Origin: Arenimonas sp049195245
GTDB lineage: Bacteria > Pseudomonadota > Gammaproteobacteria > Xanthomonadales > Xanthomonadaceae
Length of the DNA stretch: 64,000 bases
Direction of reading: 5' to 3'
Assembly (NCBI RefSeq): GCF_049195245.1
Contig: NZ_JBMIRR010000025.1
Span: 1 to 64,000, forward strand
Part shown: positions 42,873 through 54,138 of the stretch, in pieces
How the letters are laid out: every line of letters starts with the position of its first letter
Numbering within the stretch: the stretch's first letter is position 1
Made by a program: the position numbers and the translations under genes
Notes under the pieces: generated by a model
What the model was told of the DNA's origin: nothing
Database searches by the model: none
Seen by the model: the letters and a program-made list of their open reading frames with translations, nothing else

Positions 42873-43778
42873 TCAGGGAAGCGCGCGCCAGGTGGCCTCG
42901 ATGCCGTCTTCAAGGCGGGTCACCGGCGACCAGCCGAAGCGGTCACGCGCCAGCCGGTTGTCGAGCACGACCCGCCTGACGTCGAAGTCTCGACCCGGCA
43001 GGTAACGCACGTCCAGCTCGCGGCCGGTGACTTGGGCGATGACGTGACACAACTGGTTCAGGCTGTGGCCTTGGCCGTTGCCGACGTTGAAGATGCCGGT
43101 CTCTCCGCCCAGGCCCGCGTTGACCGCGAGGTCCACCAGGTCGTCGATAAACAGGTAGTCGCGGACCACCTCGCCGTCGCCCCAGATTGAAATCGGCTGG
43201 CCGTTCCTGGCCAGGCGAAGGAAGGTACCGATCGCACCCTGCACGCCGGAGCTGGCCTGGCGCGGTCCATAGGGATTGGAGGGGCGAAGGATGAGCGGGT
43301 CGAGCTGGCCCAGTTGCGCGAACATGGAGAGGTAGGCCTCGACCGCCACCTTCACCACGCCATAGGACGAAATGGGCCGCAGCGGGTGGGATTCCGGCAC
43401 CGGAACCGCATCGGGATTGCCGTAGACCGTGCCACCCGACGAGAAGTACACGATGCGCCTCACGCCGGCCATGCGCATGGCCTCGATCAGACCCAGAGTT
43501 CCAACCAGGTTGCCCTGTACGTCGGCGACTGGATCAAGGTTGGACGTGCTGGGCACGGTGGTGCTGGCGAGGTGGAAGACCCGGTCGACGCCCTCCAGCG
43601 ATTCGGCCAGGCGAACCGGATCGAGCAGCGAACCCGCGAGGAATTCTACGCCGGTCCAGTCCATGCCGGGACGCGGCGTGCCCATGTCGAGCACGCGCAC
43701 CGCGCAGCCAGTCTGGCGCAGGCGCTCGACCAGGCTCGACCCGATGAAGCCATTGCCGCCGATGACCAGTGCGCGCAT
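42873..43778 (-). CDS. NAD-dependent sugar epimerase/dehydratase (UDP-glucose 4-epimerase-like)
   Basis: 301 residues. GGNGFIGSSL at the N-terminus, VFHLAS, YFSSGGTVYG, catalytic SSYGVVK, LRPSNPYGPRQ and VRDYLFIDDLVD follow the standard order of extended SDR epimerases. It should alter a nucleotide-sugar used by the locus; the substrate cannot be told. It starts three bases after the stop of the giant gene upstream. Confidence 0.9.
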   Translation of the reverse strand: MRALVIGGNGFIGSSLVERLRQTGCAVRVLDMGTPRPGMDWTGVEFLAGSLLDPVRLAESLEGVDRVFHLASTTVPSTSNLDPVADVQGNLVGTLGLIEAMRMAGVRRIVYFSSGGTVYGNPDAVPVPESHPLRPISSYGVVKVAVEAYLSMFAQLGQLDPLILRPSNPYGPRQASSGVQGAIGTFLRLARNGQPISIWGDGEVVRDYLFIDDLVDLAVNAGLGGETGIFNVGNGQGHSLNQLCHVIAQVTGRELDVRYLPGRDFDVRRVVLDNRLARDRFGWSPVTRLEDGIEATWRALP

Positions 43779-43781
43779 GCG

Positions 43782-46700
43782 TCAGGGCCTGTTGCCGTCG
43801 CCGGCCAGCCCGAACTGGCCTTCCAGCACCTTGGCGTAGTCGGCCGCCGCGCGCCGCACGGATGCATCGGGGGTGTAGGTGTCGCAGGCCTCACGCTGCA
43901 CCTTGAGCACTTCATCCAGGTGCAGGCGCGCCGCGGAATGGTGGGTCACGCTGGTGGCATGGCGGCGATGCTGGTTGCAGGCCTTGGCTTCGAACGCCAC
44001 CTTGCCCAGACGCAGCAGCCGCAGGTAAACCACCCAGTCGCCGGCGATGCGGTAGGACGCGACCTCATCGATATTGTCCTGCAGCACCTTGACCAGGGCC
44101 TCGCGCCGGAACAGCACCGCGCTGACGTTTGGAACGGCGTTCTTGATGCACAGGCCGCTGCGCGCCTCCTCGGCGCCGTCGGCAACGTATGACGACAGCC
44201 AGCGCGTGGCCGACAGGTCCCGGGTGTAGTCCAGGTAGTTGCCCGCCACTACCTTGCCGGACTCGTCCATCTGCTCGGACTGGGTGTAGCCCATGACGAT
44301 GCCGGGATCCGGCGCCATCACGGCCAGGAGCCGCTCCAGGAAATCGGACTTGGCCAAGTCATCGGCTTCGGCGATCCAGATGTAGTCGCCGGTGGCCGCC
44401 TGCGCACCCTTGAGCCACTGGCGGAACACCGAACCGCTGTTGCGCTCATTGACGATGATGCGCGGCTCGGGCGCCAGGTCACCGCGAAGGTGCTGCAGCA
44501 CCACCATGCTGTCATCGGTCGAGGCGTCGTCCAGCACGATGATCTCGTACACCGGAACCGTCTGCGAGGCGATGCTGTCCAGGCGCTGGCGCAGATAGCG
44601 CGCGTAGTTGTAGTTGGGCACCACCACCGACACCTTGGGCAGGTCCAATCCGCCCAGGGCCAGCAGGTCCATGACGTAGGAGCGGAACGAGAACCGGGTG
44701 TCCACCAGCTCACGGCCCTGCTCGCCCAGGCGCTCGCGCCGGTCGTTGTCGGCAAGCAGGTCCCGCAGCGCCTGTGCGTAAGCCGATGCGGTCAGCTCGG
44801 AGACCACCGCACCGCCCTGCGCGGCCACCAGGTCGGCGCCGCCGCCGGTACCCGCGAAGGCCAGCACGGGCGTGCCGACCGACAGGCTTTCGAGCACCAC
44901 CGACGGGAACGGATCCTCGCGCGAGGCCAGCGCATAGACGTCCGCACCCGCGTAGTAGTCATCGGTGTCGAAATCCAGGCCGACGAAATGGAAGCGCGAC
45001 TGCATGCCGCCCAGCCGAAGCACATCGTCCACCCGCTCCTGCACGCTGACGTCGCGGTGGCCCACCCACACGAAGTGCAGGTCCGGCACATCGGTCAGCA
45101 GCACCGCCGCCTCGGCGAGCAGGTCCACGCCCTTGCGCAGGTCGGCGTAACCCACGCTCACCACCACCTTCGCCGCCGGATCGATGCCCAGCCGCGCGCG
45201 CAGGGCCGCGCGCGCCGGTCCAAGGTCGCGCAGGCCCCGGTAACGGCTGCGCGTGAACAATCCCTGCGGCCGCACGACGAGCTTGTCGCGCAGCAGCCTG
45301 CCATCGGCAAACCCGTCCAGGCCCGCCGCAACGGCATCGCAGGCCACCACGACCTTGCGGGAAACCTCCACCAGCGAGGCCACCGCCTGCTCGAGTCCGT
45401 ACTGGCGGATCACGCCCGGAAGTTCGTGCACGAGGGAAACCACCTCCAGGCCCGCCGCGTGGAAGGCAGCGGCCACCCGGCCGGAGACCGCGGTGTTGGC
45501 GATCACCAGAGTGGTGCCTTCGGACTTGGCATGGCTCACGAGCGCCGCAACACCGGTCTCGTCATAGGCTTCCTGGACATCGCACAGCGCTTCGAAGTCC
45601 TCCAGCAGCCGGCCTGGCCCCAGCAGACCCACGGATACCGCCTGCCCCAGCGACTTGAGTTCCTTCACCAGATTGAGCGCGAGGTATTGCGCGCCATGCG
45701 GGTGGGCATCATGCGAAAGCACCAGCACGCGCGCGGCGCCCCGCTTCACTTCCAGCACCTCGCGCGTCACCTGCAGGTAGGCATGGCCATAGCGGCGGTC
45801 CGGCTCGAGGTGGGCACCCTCGGCCCATTCGTTCCAGGCGTTCACCATCACGATGCTCTCGCCGGCCACCGGGTGCTCGTTGGCGTAGTCGACGGCGAAA
45901 TCCAGCCAGTCGCGATAGCGCTGCGGCGTCGAGAACGCGAAGGTGTAGCCCTTGCCCGGACGCCGGGCCTCGTTGTCCCAGCCAGGGAAAACCGTGCGGA
46001 TCAGCGGGAAGCCCTTGTCGGGCCAGGCCTTGGCACTGTCCACGATGGATTGGTAGTGCGCCACGTGGCCCTGGTAACCGGGGTTCACGATCTTGAGCGT
46101 GCTGTTGATCGCGTCGAAACCCTTCGCGAGCTTGTGCGGAGGGAACTCGACCGCGGCGTCGAAGCCGTACTCGCGCGGGTCCTCGACGTCGAACTGCGCC
46201 ATCGTCAGGTAGATCTCGCCGATGCCGGCCTCGCGGCAATGTTTGCGCCAGCGCTGCACGGTGGCAGCGGCGTCGGGCAGGATGGACGGGCGATAGACGA
46301 TGACCAGCGGCTTGCCGTCGACGCGGATGTAGCGCCTGTCTCGCAGGTAGGGTTCGAGGTCCTGGATGAAGGCGATGTCGTTGTCCGGACCGTGCTCCTG
46401 CGAGATCAGGATCTCGCTGTCATGGCCGTCCCAGCGGCGGGTCCAGTTCTCGTTCGCCCAGCACAGGCAGAACGGGAAATCGAGGTCCTCCTGGGCCAGG
46501 AAGATATCCAGCGGCCGCTCCATCAGGCGCTTGCCGCCGAACCAGTAATAGTGGAACGCGAAGCCATGCACGCCGTATTGCCGCGCCATCTCGACCTGGC
46601 GGCGCAGCACGTCCGGAACGCGCAGGTCGTAGAAGCCGAGGTCCGCCGGCAGGCGCGGCTGGTGGTGACCCATGAACTGGGGCACGGCCTTGGTGACGTT

Positions 46701-48557
46701 GGTCCATTCCGTGAACCCCGCGCCCCACCACGCCTCGTTCTCGGGAAAGGGATGGAACTGCGGCAGGTAGAACGCGATCACCTTGGCGCGCAGCGAATCC
46801 GCCCGCGGCGCAGGCGCCGACGACGGCCCCACGTATTCGGGGGCACGCCGGTCGCTGTCGCTGGCGAACAGCTCTTCCAGGTAATCCGCGGCAAGCTTGT
46901 CCGTGCCGGGCGCGGCGGGCGCGGCCGGCAACGCGGGCGCCTCTGCCGCCAGCGGCGCCGGCAAGCGCGGCGTCGGATCGGCATTGGTCGGCACGCCCAG
47001 CATGTCGGCGTAGCTTGGCGCGGGTCTGCCGTGCCGAAGTGCGGCCAGCCGGGCGCGCGCCCAGCGCATCGGGGCGGTGATGCGCCAGCTCTTGCTGGTC
47101 ACCAGCCGCTCGACCTCCTGCTGGCGAAGGTCCACGCGCGCGTGGGCATCGAGCAGGTGGGCGTCGCGTCGTCGCAGCTCGGCGCGGGCCATCGCGAGCT
47201 CGGTCGAAAGGTTGCGCATCGCCGTGGTCAGCTGCCCGAGCTTGGCCTCGGACACGTCGACCTGACCGGCCAGTCCGGCCACCTGCAGCGCGTGGTCGTG
47301 GTCGCTCTGTTTCCAACCCTCCAGGCGATCGTCGGCCAGCCTTCCAATGCGCTCGAGCTCGGCCTGCATGCCGCGCTCGCGCGCTTCGAGTTCGGCCACG
47401 GCGGCGCTCGCATCGCGCAGGCTGGATTCCAGCGCCGCATTCGCCGTTTCCAGCTCCTGATACCTGCGCGCATGCTCGGCTTCCAGCTGCGAGATCCTTT
47501 CCGCGTACGACGACTCCAAGGCCGCCTGGCGCTGGGCGTGGCTGGCTTCGATCTGGTTGATCAGCAGAGCCTGGGTCGACCTGGCCTGGTCGAGGAACTC
47601 CCGCAGAGCGGAGCGTTCGGCGTCGGCCGCACTGGTCGAGGCCTGCATGTCGGCATGGCGCACGCGCGCGTGCTCGAGGTCCTGCTCAAGACCCGAGAGC
47701 CGGGCCGTGGCCTGCTGGATCTCCGCCAGCCGCTCCCCGACGCGCAGTTCCTGTTCCTCCTGGGCCTTCTGAAGTGCCTCCTGGGCACGTTCGTACACGG
47801 TGCGGTAATGCACCATGAACTTGTCGGCCTCGGCATACTTCTCCTCGAGGAAAGCCACGCGCTCACGGTGGATGACGCGCTGGCCCAGCGCGTCGAACAA
47901 CCGGGTCACGACGGTCTCGTCCGCACCGTCGCTCAGGCGGCACAGGTCGAGCAGGCTCGGCGGCGGGTCTTCGCCGACCAGCAGCACGCCGAGGCCGTGG
48001 GTGTGCTTGAACTCGTAGGACGGGTAGCGCGTGCGCAGCTCCTCCCAGAGCCGCCATACGCCGAATCCGCGCTCGCGCACCATGGTGTCGTGGAAGAGCA
48101 CCACACCCCGTCGCGACATCTTGGGCAACCAGGATTCGAAGTCATCCTTGACCGCCTCGTAGGTGTGCAGGCCGTCGATGTGCAGCAGGTCCACGCCCCC
48201 ATCGGAGAAATACGCCAGCGCTTCGTCGAAGCGCATGCGCATCAGCTGCGCGAAGCCCGAGTAGCGGTCCTTGAGCAGGCCGGTGAGGCGCTCGTGCACT
48301 TCCTCGCCATAGAAGCCCGAGTGTTCATCGCCCTGCCAGGTGTCCACGGCGAAGGCCTTGGTCTGCGTGCTCCGGTCCCGGATCGCCTGGCAGAAGGCGA
48401 GGAAGGACGTGCCGTTGTGGGTACCCAGCTCGACCAGCACCCCCGGCTTCATCTCTTCGATGATCCAGAAGGCGAACGGCAGGTGTCCTACCCAGGCACT
48501 GGGGAGCACGTCCTCGGGCAGCATCGAAAGGCTGGTGTTGGCCCGGAAACCGCTCAT
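43782..48557 (-). CDS. giant multidomain protein: methyltransferase, coiled coil, WbsX/GH99-like, GT4 and GT2
   Basis: 1591 residues. Residues 1-220 are a class I methyltransferase-like domain (VELGTHNGTSFL; LLHIDGLHTYEAV). Residues 225-485 are a long coiled coil ending in the linker SKSWRITAPMRW seen in many O-antigen enzymes. After a Pro/Ala-rich hinge, 590-935 is a WbsX (GH99-like) domain (FYLPQFHPFPEN; NAWNEWAEG). Residues 942-1300 look like a GT4 transferase (VSVGYADLRKGVDLL; FPSVVLESLSVGTPV). Residues 1306-1590 are a GT2 transferase (VSVVVPNYNYARYL; DDASTDD; AEADD). The coiled coil suggests a chain-length or scaffold role beside Wzm/Wzt. Start and stop are tightly coupled to neighbours. 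Confidence 0.9.
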   Translation of the reverse strand: MSGFRANTSLSMLPEDVLPSAWVGHLPFAFWIIEEMKPGVLVELGTHNGTSFLAFCQAIRDRSTQTKAFAVDTWQGDEHSGFYGEEVHERLTGLLKDRYSGFAQLMRMRFDEALAYFSDGGVDLLHIDGLHTYEAVKDDFESWLPKMSRRGVVLFHDTMVRERGFGVWRLWEELRTRYPSYEFKHTHGLGVLLVGEDPPPSLLDLCRLSDGADETVVTRLFDALGQRVIHRERVAFLEEKYAEADKFMVHYRTVYERAQEALQKAQEEQELRVGERLAEIQQATARLSGLEQDLEHARVRHADMQASTSAADAERSALREFLDQARSTQALLINQIEASHAQRQAALESSYAERISQLEAEHARRYQELETANAALESSLRDASAAVAELEARERGMQAELERIGRLADDRLEGWKQSDHDHALQVAGLAGQVDVSEAKLGQLTTAMRNLSTELAMARAELRRRDAHLLDAHARVDLRQQEVERLVTSKSWRITAPMRWARARLAALRHGRPAPSYADMLGVPTNADPTPRLPAPLAAEAPALPAAPAAPGTDKLAADYLEELFASDSDRRAPEYVGPSSAPAPRADSLRAKVIAFYLPQFHPFPENEAWWGAGFTEWTNVTKAVPQFMGHHQPRLPADLGFYDLRVPDVLRRQVEMARQYGVHGFAFHYYWFGGKRLMERPLDIFLAQEDLDFPFCLCWANENWTRRWDGHDSEILISQEHGPDNDIAFIQDLEPYLRDRRYIRVDGKPLVIVYRPSILPDAAATVQRWRKHCREAGIGEIYLTMAQFDVEDPREYGFDAAVEFPPHKLAKGFDAINSTLKIVNPGYQGHVAHYQSIVDSAKAWPDKGFPLIRTVFPGWDNEARRPGKGYTFAFSTPQRYRDWLDFAVDYANEHPVAGESIVMVNAWNEWAEGAHLEPDRRYGHAYLQVTREVLEVKRGAARVLVLSHDAHPHGAQYLALNLVKELKSLGQAVSVGLLGPGRLLEDFEALCDVQEAYDETGVAALVSHAKSEGTTLVIANTAVSGRVAAAFHAAGLEVVSLVHELPGVIRQYGLEQAVASLVEVSRKVVVACDAVAAGLDGFADGRLLRDKLVVRPQGLFTRSRYRGLRDLGPARAALRARLGIDPAAKVVVSVGYADLRKGVDLLAEAAVLLTDVPDLHFVWVGHRDVSVQERVDDVLRLGGMQSRFHFVGLDFDTDDYYAGADVYALASREDPFPSVVLESLSVGTPVLAFAGTGGGADLVAAQGGAVVSELTASAYAQALRDLLADNDRRERLGEQGRELVDTRFSFRSYVMDLLALGGLDLPKVSVVVPNYNYARYLRQRLDSIASQTVPVYEIIVLDDASTDDSMVVLQHLRGDLAPEPRIIVNERNSGSVFRQWLKGAQAATGDYIWIAEADDLAKSDFLERLLAVMAPDPGIVMGYTQSEQMDESGKVVAGNYLDYTRDLSATRWLSSYVADGAEEARSGLCIKNAVPNVSAVLFRREALVKVLQDNIDEVASYRIAGDWVVYLRLLRLGKVAFEAKACNQHRRHATSVTHHSAARLHLDEVLKVQREACDTYTPDASVRRAAADYAKVLEGQFGLAGDGNRP

Positions 48558-49144
48558 GCGTCCCCCATCTGCATCTTCATGCCCATCCGGGCCAGGCGCA
48601 GTCCAAGGCGCTGCCGCAAGCCCATGCCCTGCGAGCGGAAGACGCCGACGGTGTCGCCCCAGGCCGCGCTACCCGGATCCGGATGCGGTTCCCAGTCCGT
48701 GTGGACCTCCACCAGCTCCATGCCACCCATCTTGGCCAGCGCGCGGTAGCCGTCCGGATAGAAGCGCCAGCAGTCCTGCGGGTAGCGGTGTTCGGGTCCG
48801 CGCGAGGGGGCGATCAGGAAAACCATGCCCCCGGGCCGCAGCACACGCTGCATCTCCATCCAGGTCATCCAGAAGTGCTCGATGTGCTCGAACGCCTGGC
48901 CGGAGATCACCAGGTCCCTGGAGGCGGTGGCGAAGGGCAGGCGGTAGGGCGAATCGAGCACGACATCCACGCCCGGCCCGGCCTCGAGGTCGACGCCGGT
49001 ATAGCGCCAGTTGGGCGAGTCGAACAAGGTGCGGTAGGAGCCGTTGACGTCGAACGAGCCGATATCCATCACGTCCAGCGCCGTGCCGGGCTGCAGGTAG
49101 GTCGAGACCAGGCGCTGCATGTGTTGGTAGGAACTGTTGTGCAT
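48554..49144 (-). CDS. class I SAM-dependent methyltransferase, small
   Basis: 196 residues with a Methyltransf_11-like core: MDIGSFDVNGSYR, YTGVDLEAG, LVISGQAFEHIEHF and LRPGGMVFLIAPS. It may methylate a glycan residue; in Wzm/Wzt systems such an enzyme can cap the chain and stop growth. Four-base overlap (ATGA) with the giant gene, and 71 bp after wzt. Confidence 0.87.
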   Translation of the reverse strand: MHNSSYQHMQRLVSTYLQPGTALDVMDIGSFDVNGSYRTLFDSPNWRYTGVDLEAGPGVDVVLDSPYRLPFATASRDLVISGQAFEHIEHFWMTWMEMQRVLRPGGMVFLIAPSRGPEHRYPQDCWRFYPDGYRALAKMGGMELVEVHTDWEPHPDPGSAAWGDTVGVFRSQGMGLRQRLGLRLARMGMKMQMGDA

Positions 49145-49215
49145 GGAAAGCTTCTCTCTGATGCGGTGGCAGCAGGTCGGCGTGCCGGCTGCGCCCGTTC
49201 AATGGATCAACGTGG

Positions 49216-50607
49216 TCAGGCCTCGCTGTCGGCCTCCGGGACCGAGAGCAGGACGGAATGATAGGGCAGGCCGACCAGTCCGGCCGACAGCGAACTGGAC
49301 ACCGATTCAAGCACCAGTGCGTCGAACACCCAGTCGTTCTGGACGTGGTCGAGGTGGGTGCCGTCGGCCAGCGCAACGTCGATGGTGTACTTGCCCACCG
49401 GAAGGTAGGGCATCTGGAATACGAATTCGGCACGCAGGCGCTGGCCGGCAAGCACGCCCGGGGTGGCGCCGCGACCGCTGAGATACGTGTTGGTACCAAA
49501 CAGCTGCTGGCCCAGGCGATCCTTGAAGAAGAATCCGACGATCGGGCCGTGCACGGCGTCGTGCGCCTCCGCCTCCACCACCAGCCTGACGATTTCGCCG
49601 CCCTCGACGCGGGACAGCGCTTCGCCGGACGCCGCTTCCATCCGCGTTGAAACGATCTTGGCGCGCCCGTCGCCGAAGGTACCCGTGGGTGCGGCGAAGC
49701 GGAACACGCGGATGTCGCTTTGGTCCAGGCCGGGGCGCAGCTCGGGCTGCGCCGGCGCTTCCGGTCCGACCAAGGGCACGGACTCCACGCGCGCCGTGGC
49801 GCGGCGCGGCGCGACCTGCATGCCGTAGGTTTTGGCGTGGTACGCCTCGGAGACCTCCTTGGCGGGCCCGTCCATGACCAACTGGCCGTTCTCCAGCCAG
49901 ATCGCGCGCTGGCACAGGCTCTTCACCGCGCTTTCGTCGTGGCTGACGAACACCAGCGTGCCGCGCTCCTGGAACTCGCGCAGGAAGCGCATGCACTTCT
50001 GCGCGAAGAAGACGTCGCCCACCGCCAGCGCTTCGTCCACCACCAGAACGTCGGCATCCACATGTGCGATCACGGCGAAGGCCAGGCGCACGAACATGCC
50101 GCTGGAGTAGGTCTTGACCGGTTGCTCGATGAAATCGCCGATGTCGGCGAAGGCGGCGATGGCGTCAAAGCGCTGGTCGATCTGCACCTTCTCCAGGCCC
50201 AGCACGGCGCCGTTTAGATAGACGTTTTCCCGGCCCGTGAACTCGGGATTGAATCCGCTGCCCAGTTCCAGCAGCGCGGCCACCCTGCCCTGCACCGCGA
50301 CTTCGCCGGCGGTGGGGGTGAGGGTGCCGCACAGGATCTGCAGCAGGGTGGACTTGCCCGATCCGTTCTTGCCGATCAGGGCGACGGTCTCGCCGCGCCG
50401 GATGCGGAAGCTGATGTCGCGCAGCGCCCAGAATTCAGTGAAGTACCGCTTGTCAGGAAGGCCGAACCCGCGCCGCAGCCGCGGCACGATCGCCTGGCGA
50501 AGGCGGTCCTGGGGGCGGCTGTAGATCTGGTAGCACTTGGCGACGTCCGAGACCGCGATCGCGATCCCGCCTTCGTCGGCCGGCTGGCGGGTATGGTCAA
50601 AGGACAT
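49216..50607 (-). CDS. wzt: O-antigen ABC transporter ATP-binding protein (Wzt)
   Basis: 463 residues from 50607. ABC domain with Walker A GKNGSGKST (79-87), signature YSSGM (167-171) and Walker B VLVVDE (187-192). The C-terminal part from about 290 is a beta-sandwich (VRLVVEAEAHD; LFGTNTYLSG) like the carbohydrate-binding domain of Wzt, which recognises the finished, usually capped, chain. So the polysaccharide is exported by the ABC route rather than Wzy/Wzx. Overlaps wzm by 11 bases. Confidence 0.95.
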   Translation of the reverse strand: MSFDHTRQPADEGGIAIAVSDVAKCYQIYSRPQDRLRQAIVPRLRRGFGLPDKRYFTEFWALRDISFRIRRGETVALIGKNGSGKSTLLQILCGTLTPTAGEVAVQGRVAALLELGSGFNPEFTGRENVYLNGAVLGLEKVQIDQRFDAIAAFADIGDFIEQPVKTYSSGMFVRLAFAVIAHVDADVLVVDEALAVGDVFFAQKCMRFLREFQERGTLVFVSHDESAVKSLCQRAIWLENGQLVMDGPAKEVSEAYHAKTYGMQVAPRRATARVESVPLVGPEAPAQPELRPGLDQSDIRVFRFAAPTGTFGDGRAKIVSTRMEAASGEALSRVEGGEIVRLVVEAEAHDAVHGPIVGFFFKDRLGQQLFGTNTYLSGRGATPGVLAGQRLRAEFVFQMPYLPVGKYTIDVALADGTHLDHVQNDWVFDALVLESVSSSLSAGLVGLPYHSVLLSVPEADSEA

Positions 50608-51430
50608 CGGCGAATCCGCTCCGGGACTTCTGGAAGAACCAGTACCCCAACTGCGCAACCAGCAGCGCCACTGCAAAGAAGATGCCCAGGGCCAGCAGGT
50701 CCGGCGGCTTTCCCGCGAACAGCGCGCCACGGAAGGCTTCGATCACGAACGTGAGGGGGTTGAAATAAAGCACCGGCTGGAAGGAATCGGGCAAGGCGCG
50801 GATCGGGTAGAACACGGGCGCCAGGAACATCAGCGCGCTGGCCAGCACGCCGGTCAGCTGGGCGACATCGCGCAGGAACACGCCCAGCGCTGCCAGCAGC
50901 CAGCACAGCCCCAGCGAGAGCACCAGCAGCGGCAACACCAGCACCGGCAACCACAGCGCGGTCAGCGACAGGCCGCCGGACAAGAACACCACCCCGGCGA
51001 TCAGGATCGCACCGGCGATGAGCGCATGGAACGCCGCCGCGCCGATGACGGTGATCGGCAGCAGCTCCAGCGGGAAGATCACCTTCTTGACGTAGTTGGC
51101 ATTGGCCACGATCAGGCCGGGTGACCGGGTGATGGACTCGGCCAGGATGCCGTGGAGGATCACGCCCACGAACACGAACAGCGCGAAGTCGAACTTGTTG
51201 TCCGGTCGAGAGGGATCGGTCCACTTGGCGCCGAACACCACCGAGAATACGAAGGTATAAACCGCCAGCATCAGCAGCGGCTGCAGGATCGACCAGCCGA
51301 TGCCAAGCCAGGAGCCCCGATAGCGACCGCTGATCTCACGCCAGGTGAGGTCCCTGATCAGTCGCCGGTTGGCCCATAACGACGCCATCGCCGAGAACAG
51401 GCCGACGGGACGCTGCGAATGCGGGTTCAT
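50597..51430 (-). CDS. wzm: O-antigen ABC transporter permease (Wzm)
   Basis: 277 residues with six hydrophobic segments and the ABC-2 exporter pattern: the amphipathic DLTWREISGRYRGSWLG start, FVFSVVFGAKW, and FYPIRALPDSFQPVLYFNPLTFVIEAFR near the end. It forms the membrane channel for the lipid-linked O-chain with Wzt. The start at 51430 overlaps the metB stop (ATGA), so translation of an amino-acid enzyme and of this exporter is coupled. Confidence 0.94.
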   Translation of the reverse strand: MNPHSQRPVGLFSAMASLWANRRLIRDLTWREISGRYRGSWLGIGWSILQPLLMLAVYTFVFSVVFGAKWTDPSRPDNKFDFALFVFVGVILHGILAESITRSPGLIVANANYVKKVIFPLELLPITVIGAAAFHALIAGAILIAGVVFLSGGLSLTALWLPVLVLPLLVLSLGLCWLLAALGVFLRDVAQLTGVLASALMFLAPVFYPIRALPDSFQPVLYFNPLTFVIEAFRGALFAGKPPDLLALGIFFAVALLVAQLGYWFFQKSRSGFADVL

Positions 51431-52599
51431 CTGGCCCCGCCACCCAGCGCGGACGCCAGCTCGTCGCGCAGGTCCGACAGGTCCTCGACGCCGACGCTGA
51501 GCCGCACCAGGTTGTCGGCGATGCCCAACGCCGCGCGGCGCTCCACCGGCACCGAGGCGTGCGTCATGATCGCCGGGTGGTTCACCAGGCTCTCGACGCC
51601 GCCCAGCGATTCGGCCAGGGCAAACAGCCGGCACTTTTCCATCATGGCGCGTGCCGCATCGGCCCCGCCCTTGACGTAGATCGAGATCATGCCGCCGAAG
51701 CCGTGCATCTGCCGCTTCGCCAGCGCGTGCTGGGGATGCGAGGCCAGGCCGGGGTAGATCACCTTGTCGATGGCCGGGTGTTTCTCCAGCCATGCGGCGA
51801 GCTCGCCCGCGTTTTCGCAGTGCGCCTTCATGCGCAGGTGCAGGGTCTTCAGGCCGCGCAGCGCCAGGAAGCTGTCGAACGGACCCTGGATGCCGCCAAC
51901 CGCGTTCTGCAGGAAGGTCATCTGCTCGGCCAGCGCCGCGTCGTCGCCCACCACCACCATGCCGCCGACGATGTCGCTGTGGCCGTTGAGGTATTTGGTG
52001 GCCGAATGCATCACCAGGTGTGCGCCCAGCTCGAGCGGGCGCTGCAGGATCGGGGAGCTGAAGGTGTTGTCCACGGCAAGCCAGAGCCCGCGCTTGCGGG
52101 CGAACTCCGCCAGGCGCGCGATGTCCACGATCTTGAGCATCGGGTTGGTCGGGGTCTCGCACCAGATCAGCTTCGTCTTCGGCGTGACCGCGGATTCCAG
52201 CGCCGCCATGTCGTTGAGGTCCACGAAGCTGAAGTCCAGGCCGGCGCTGCGCCGGCGCACGCGCTCGAACAGCCGGTAGGTGCCGCCGTAGACGTCGTCC
52301 ATGCACACCACGTGGCTGCCGCTGTCGAGCAGGTCGAGCACGGTGGACGTGGCGGCCAGGCCCGAGGCGAAGGCGTAGCCGTTGCGGCCGCCCTCGAGTT
52401 CGGCCACGCAGCGCTCGTAGGCGAAGCGCGTGGGGTTGTGGCTGCGCGAGTACTCGTAGCCCTGGTGCACGCCCGGGCTGGACTGCACGTAGGTGGACGT
52501 GGCGTAGATCGGCGTCATCACCGCGCCGGTGCTGGGATCGGGCGACTGGCCGGCGTGAATGGCGCGGGTGCCGAGGCCGTGCTGCTTGGCATCGCTCAT
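51427..52599 (-). CDS. metB: cystathionine gamma-synthase / trans-sulfuration PLP enzyme (MetB)
   Basis: 390 residues of the fold-I Cys/Met PLP family. The PLP lysine is K202 in MHSATKYLNGH, with EYSRSHNPTR, CMDDVYGGTYR, WCETPTNP and VESLVNHPAIMTHA. It may act as cystathionine gamma-synthase or gamma-lyase; the family does not settle this. An in-frame GTG at 52623 overlaps the cbs stop, but the ATG at 52599 has AAGGA upstream and gives the conserved start. In Xanthomonas metB borders the LPS locus, as here. Confidence 0.92.
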   Translation of the reverse strand: MSDAKQHGLGTRAIHAGQSPDPSTGAVMTPIYATSTYVQSSPGVHQGYEYSRSHNPTRFAYERCVAELEGGRNGYAFASGLAATSTVLDLLDSGSHVVCMDDVYGGTYRLFERVRRRSAGLDFSFVDLNDMAALESAVTPKTKLIWCETPTNPMLKIVDIARLAEFARKRGLWLAVDNTFSSPILQRPLELGAHLVMHSATKYLNGHSDIVGGMVVVGDDAALAEQMTFLQNAVGGIQGPFDSFLALRGLKTLHLRMKAHCENAGELAAWLEKHPAIDKVIYPGLASHPQHALAKRQMHGFGGMISIYVKGGADAARAMMEKCRLFALAESLGGVESLVNHPAIMTHASVPVERRAALGIADNLVRLSVGVEDLSDLRDELASALGGGAR

Positions 52600-52619
52600 G
52601 GGGTCATCCTTGGTGGAGG

Positions 52620-53990
<1,371 letters not shown>

Positions 53991-54020
53991 GAGGGGGGGT
54001 GGGCTGGCGGCGGGGGCCTG

Positions 54021-54028
54021 ATTCTACC
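54021..54028 (-). promoter_or_regulatory. possible -10 box of the cbs-metB operon
   Basis: GGTAGAAT on the minus strand, 31 bp ahead of the cbs start, with a TAGAAT hexamer as before etfB. No -35 match is seen. Confidence 0.25.
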
Positions 54029-54138
54029 AGCCTCTCCGCTGGGACCGGGCCGAATGGCGGGACCCCGTTGCGGGGCCGGTCTCGCAAAGTGCGGGCGGCG
54101 GCGACCCGACGAGGTGGGCCGCCGCCGCCGCGGGGAAC

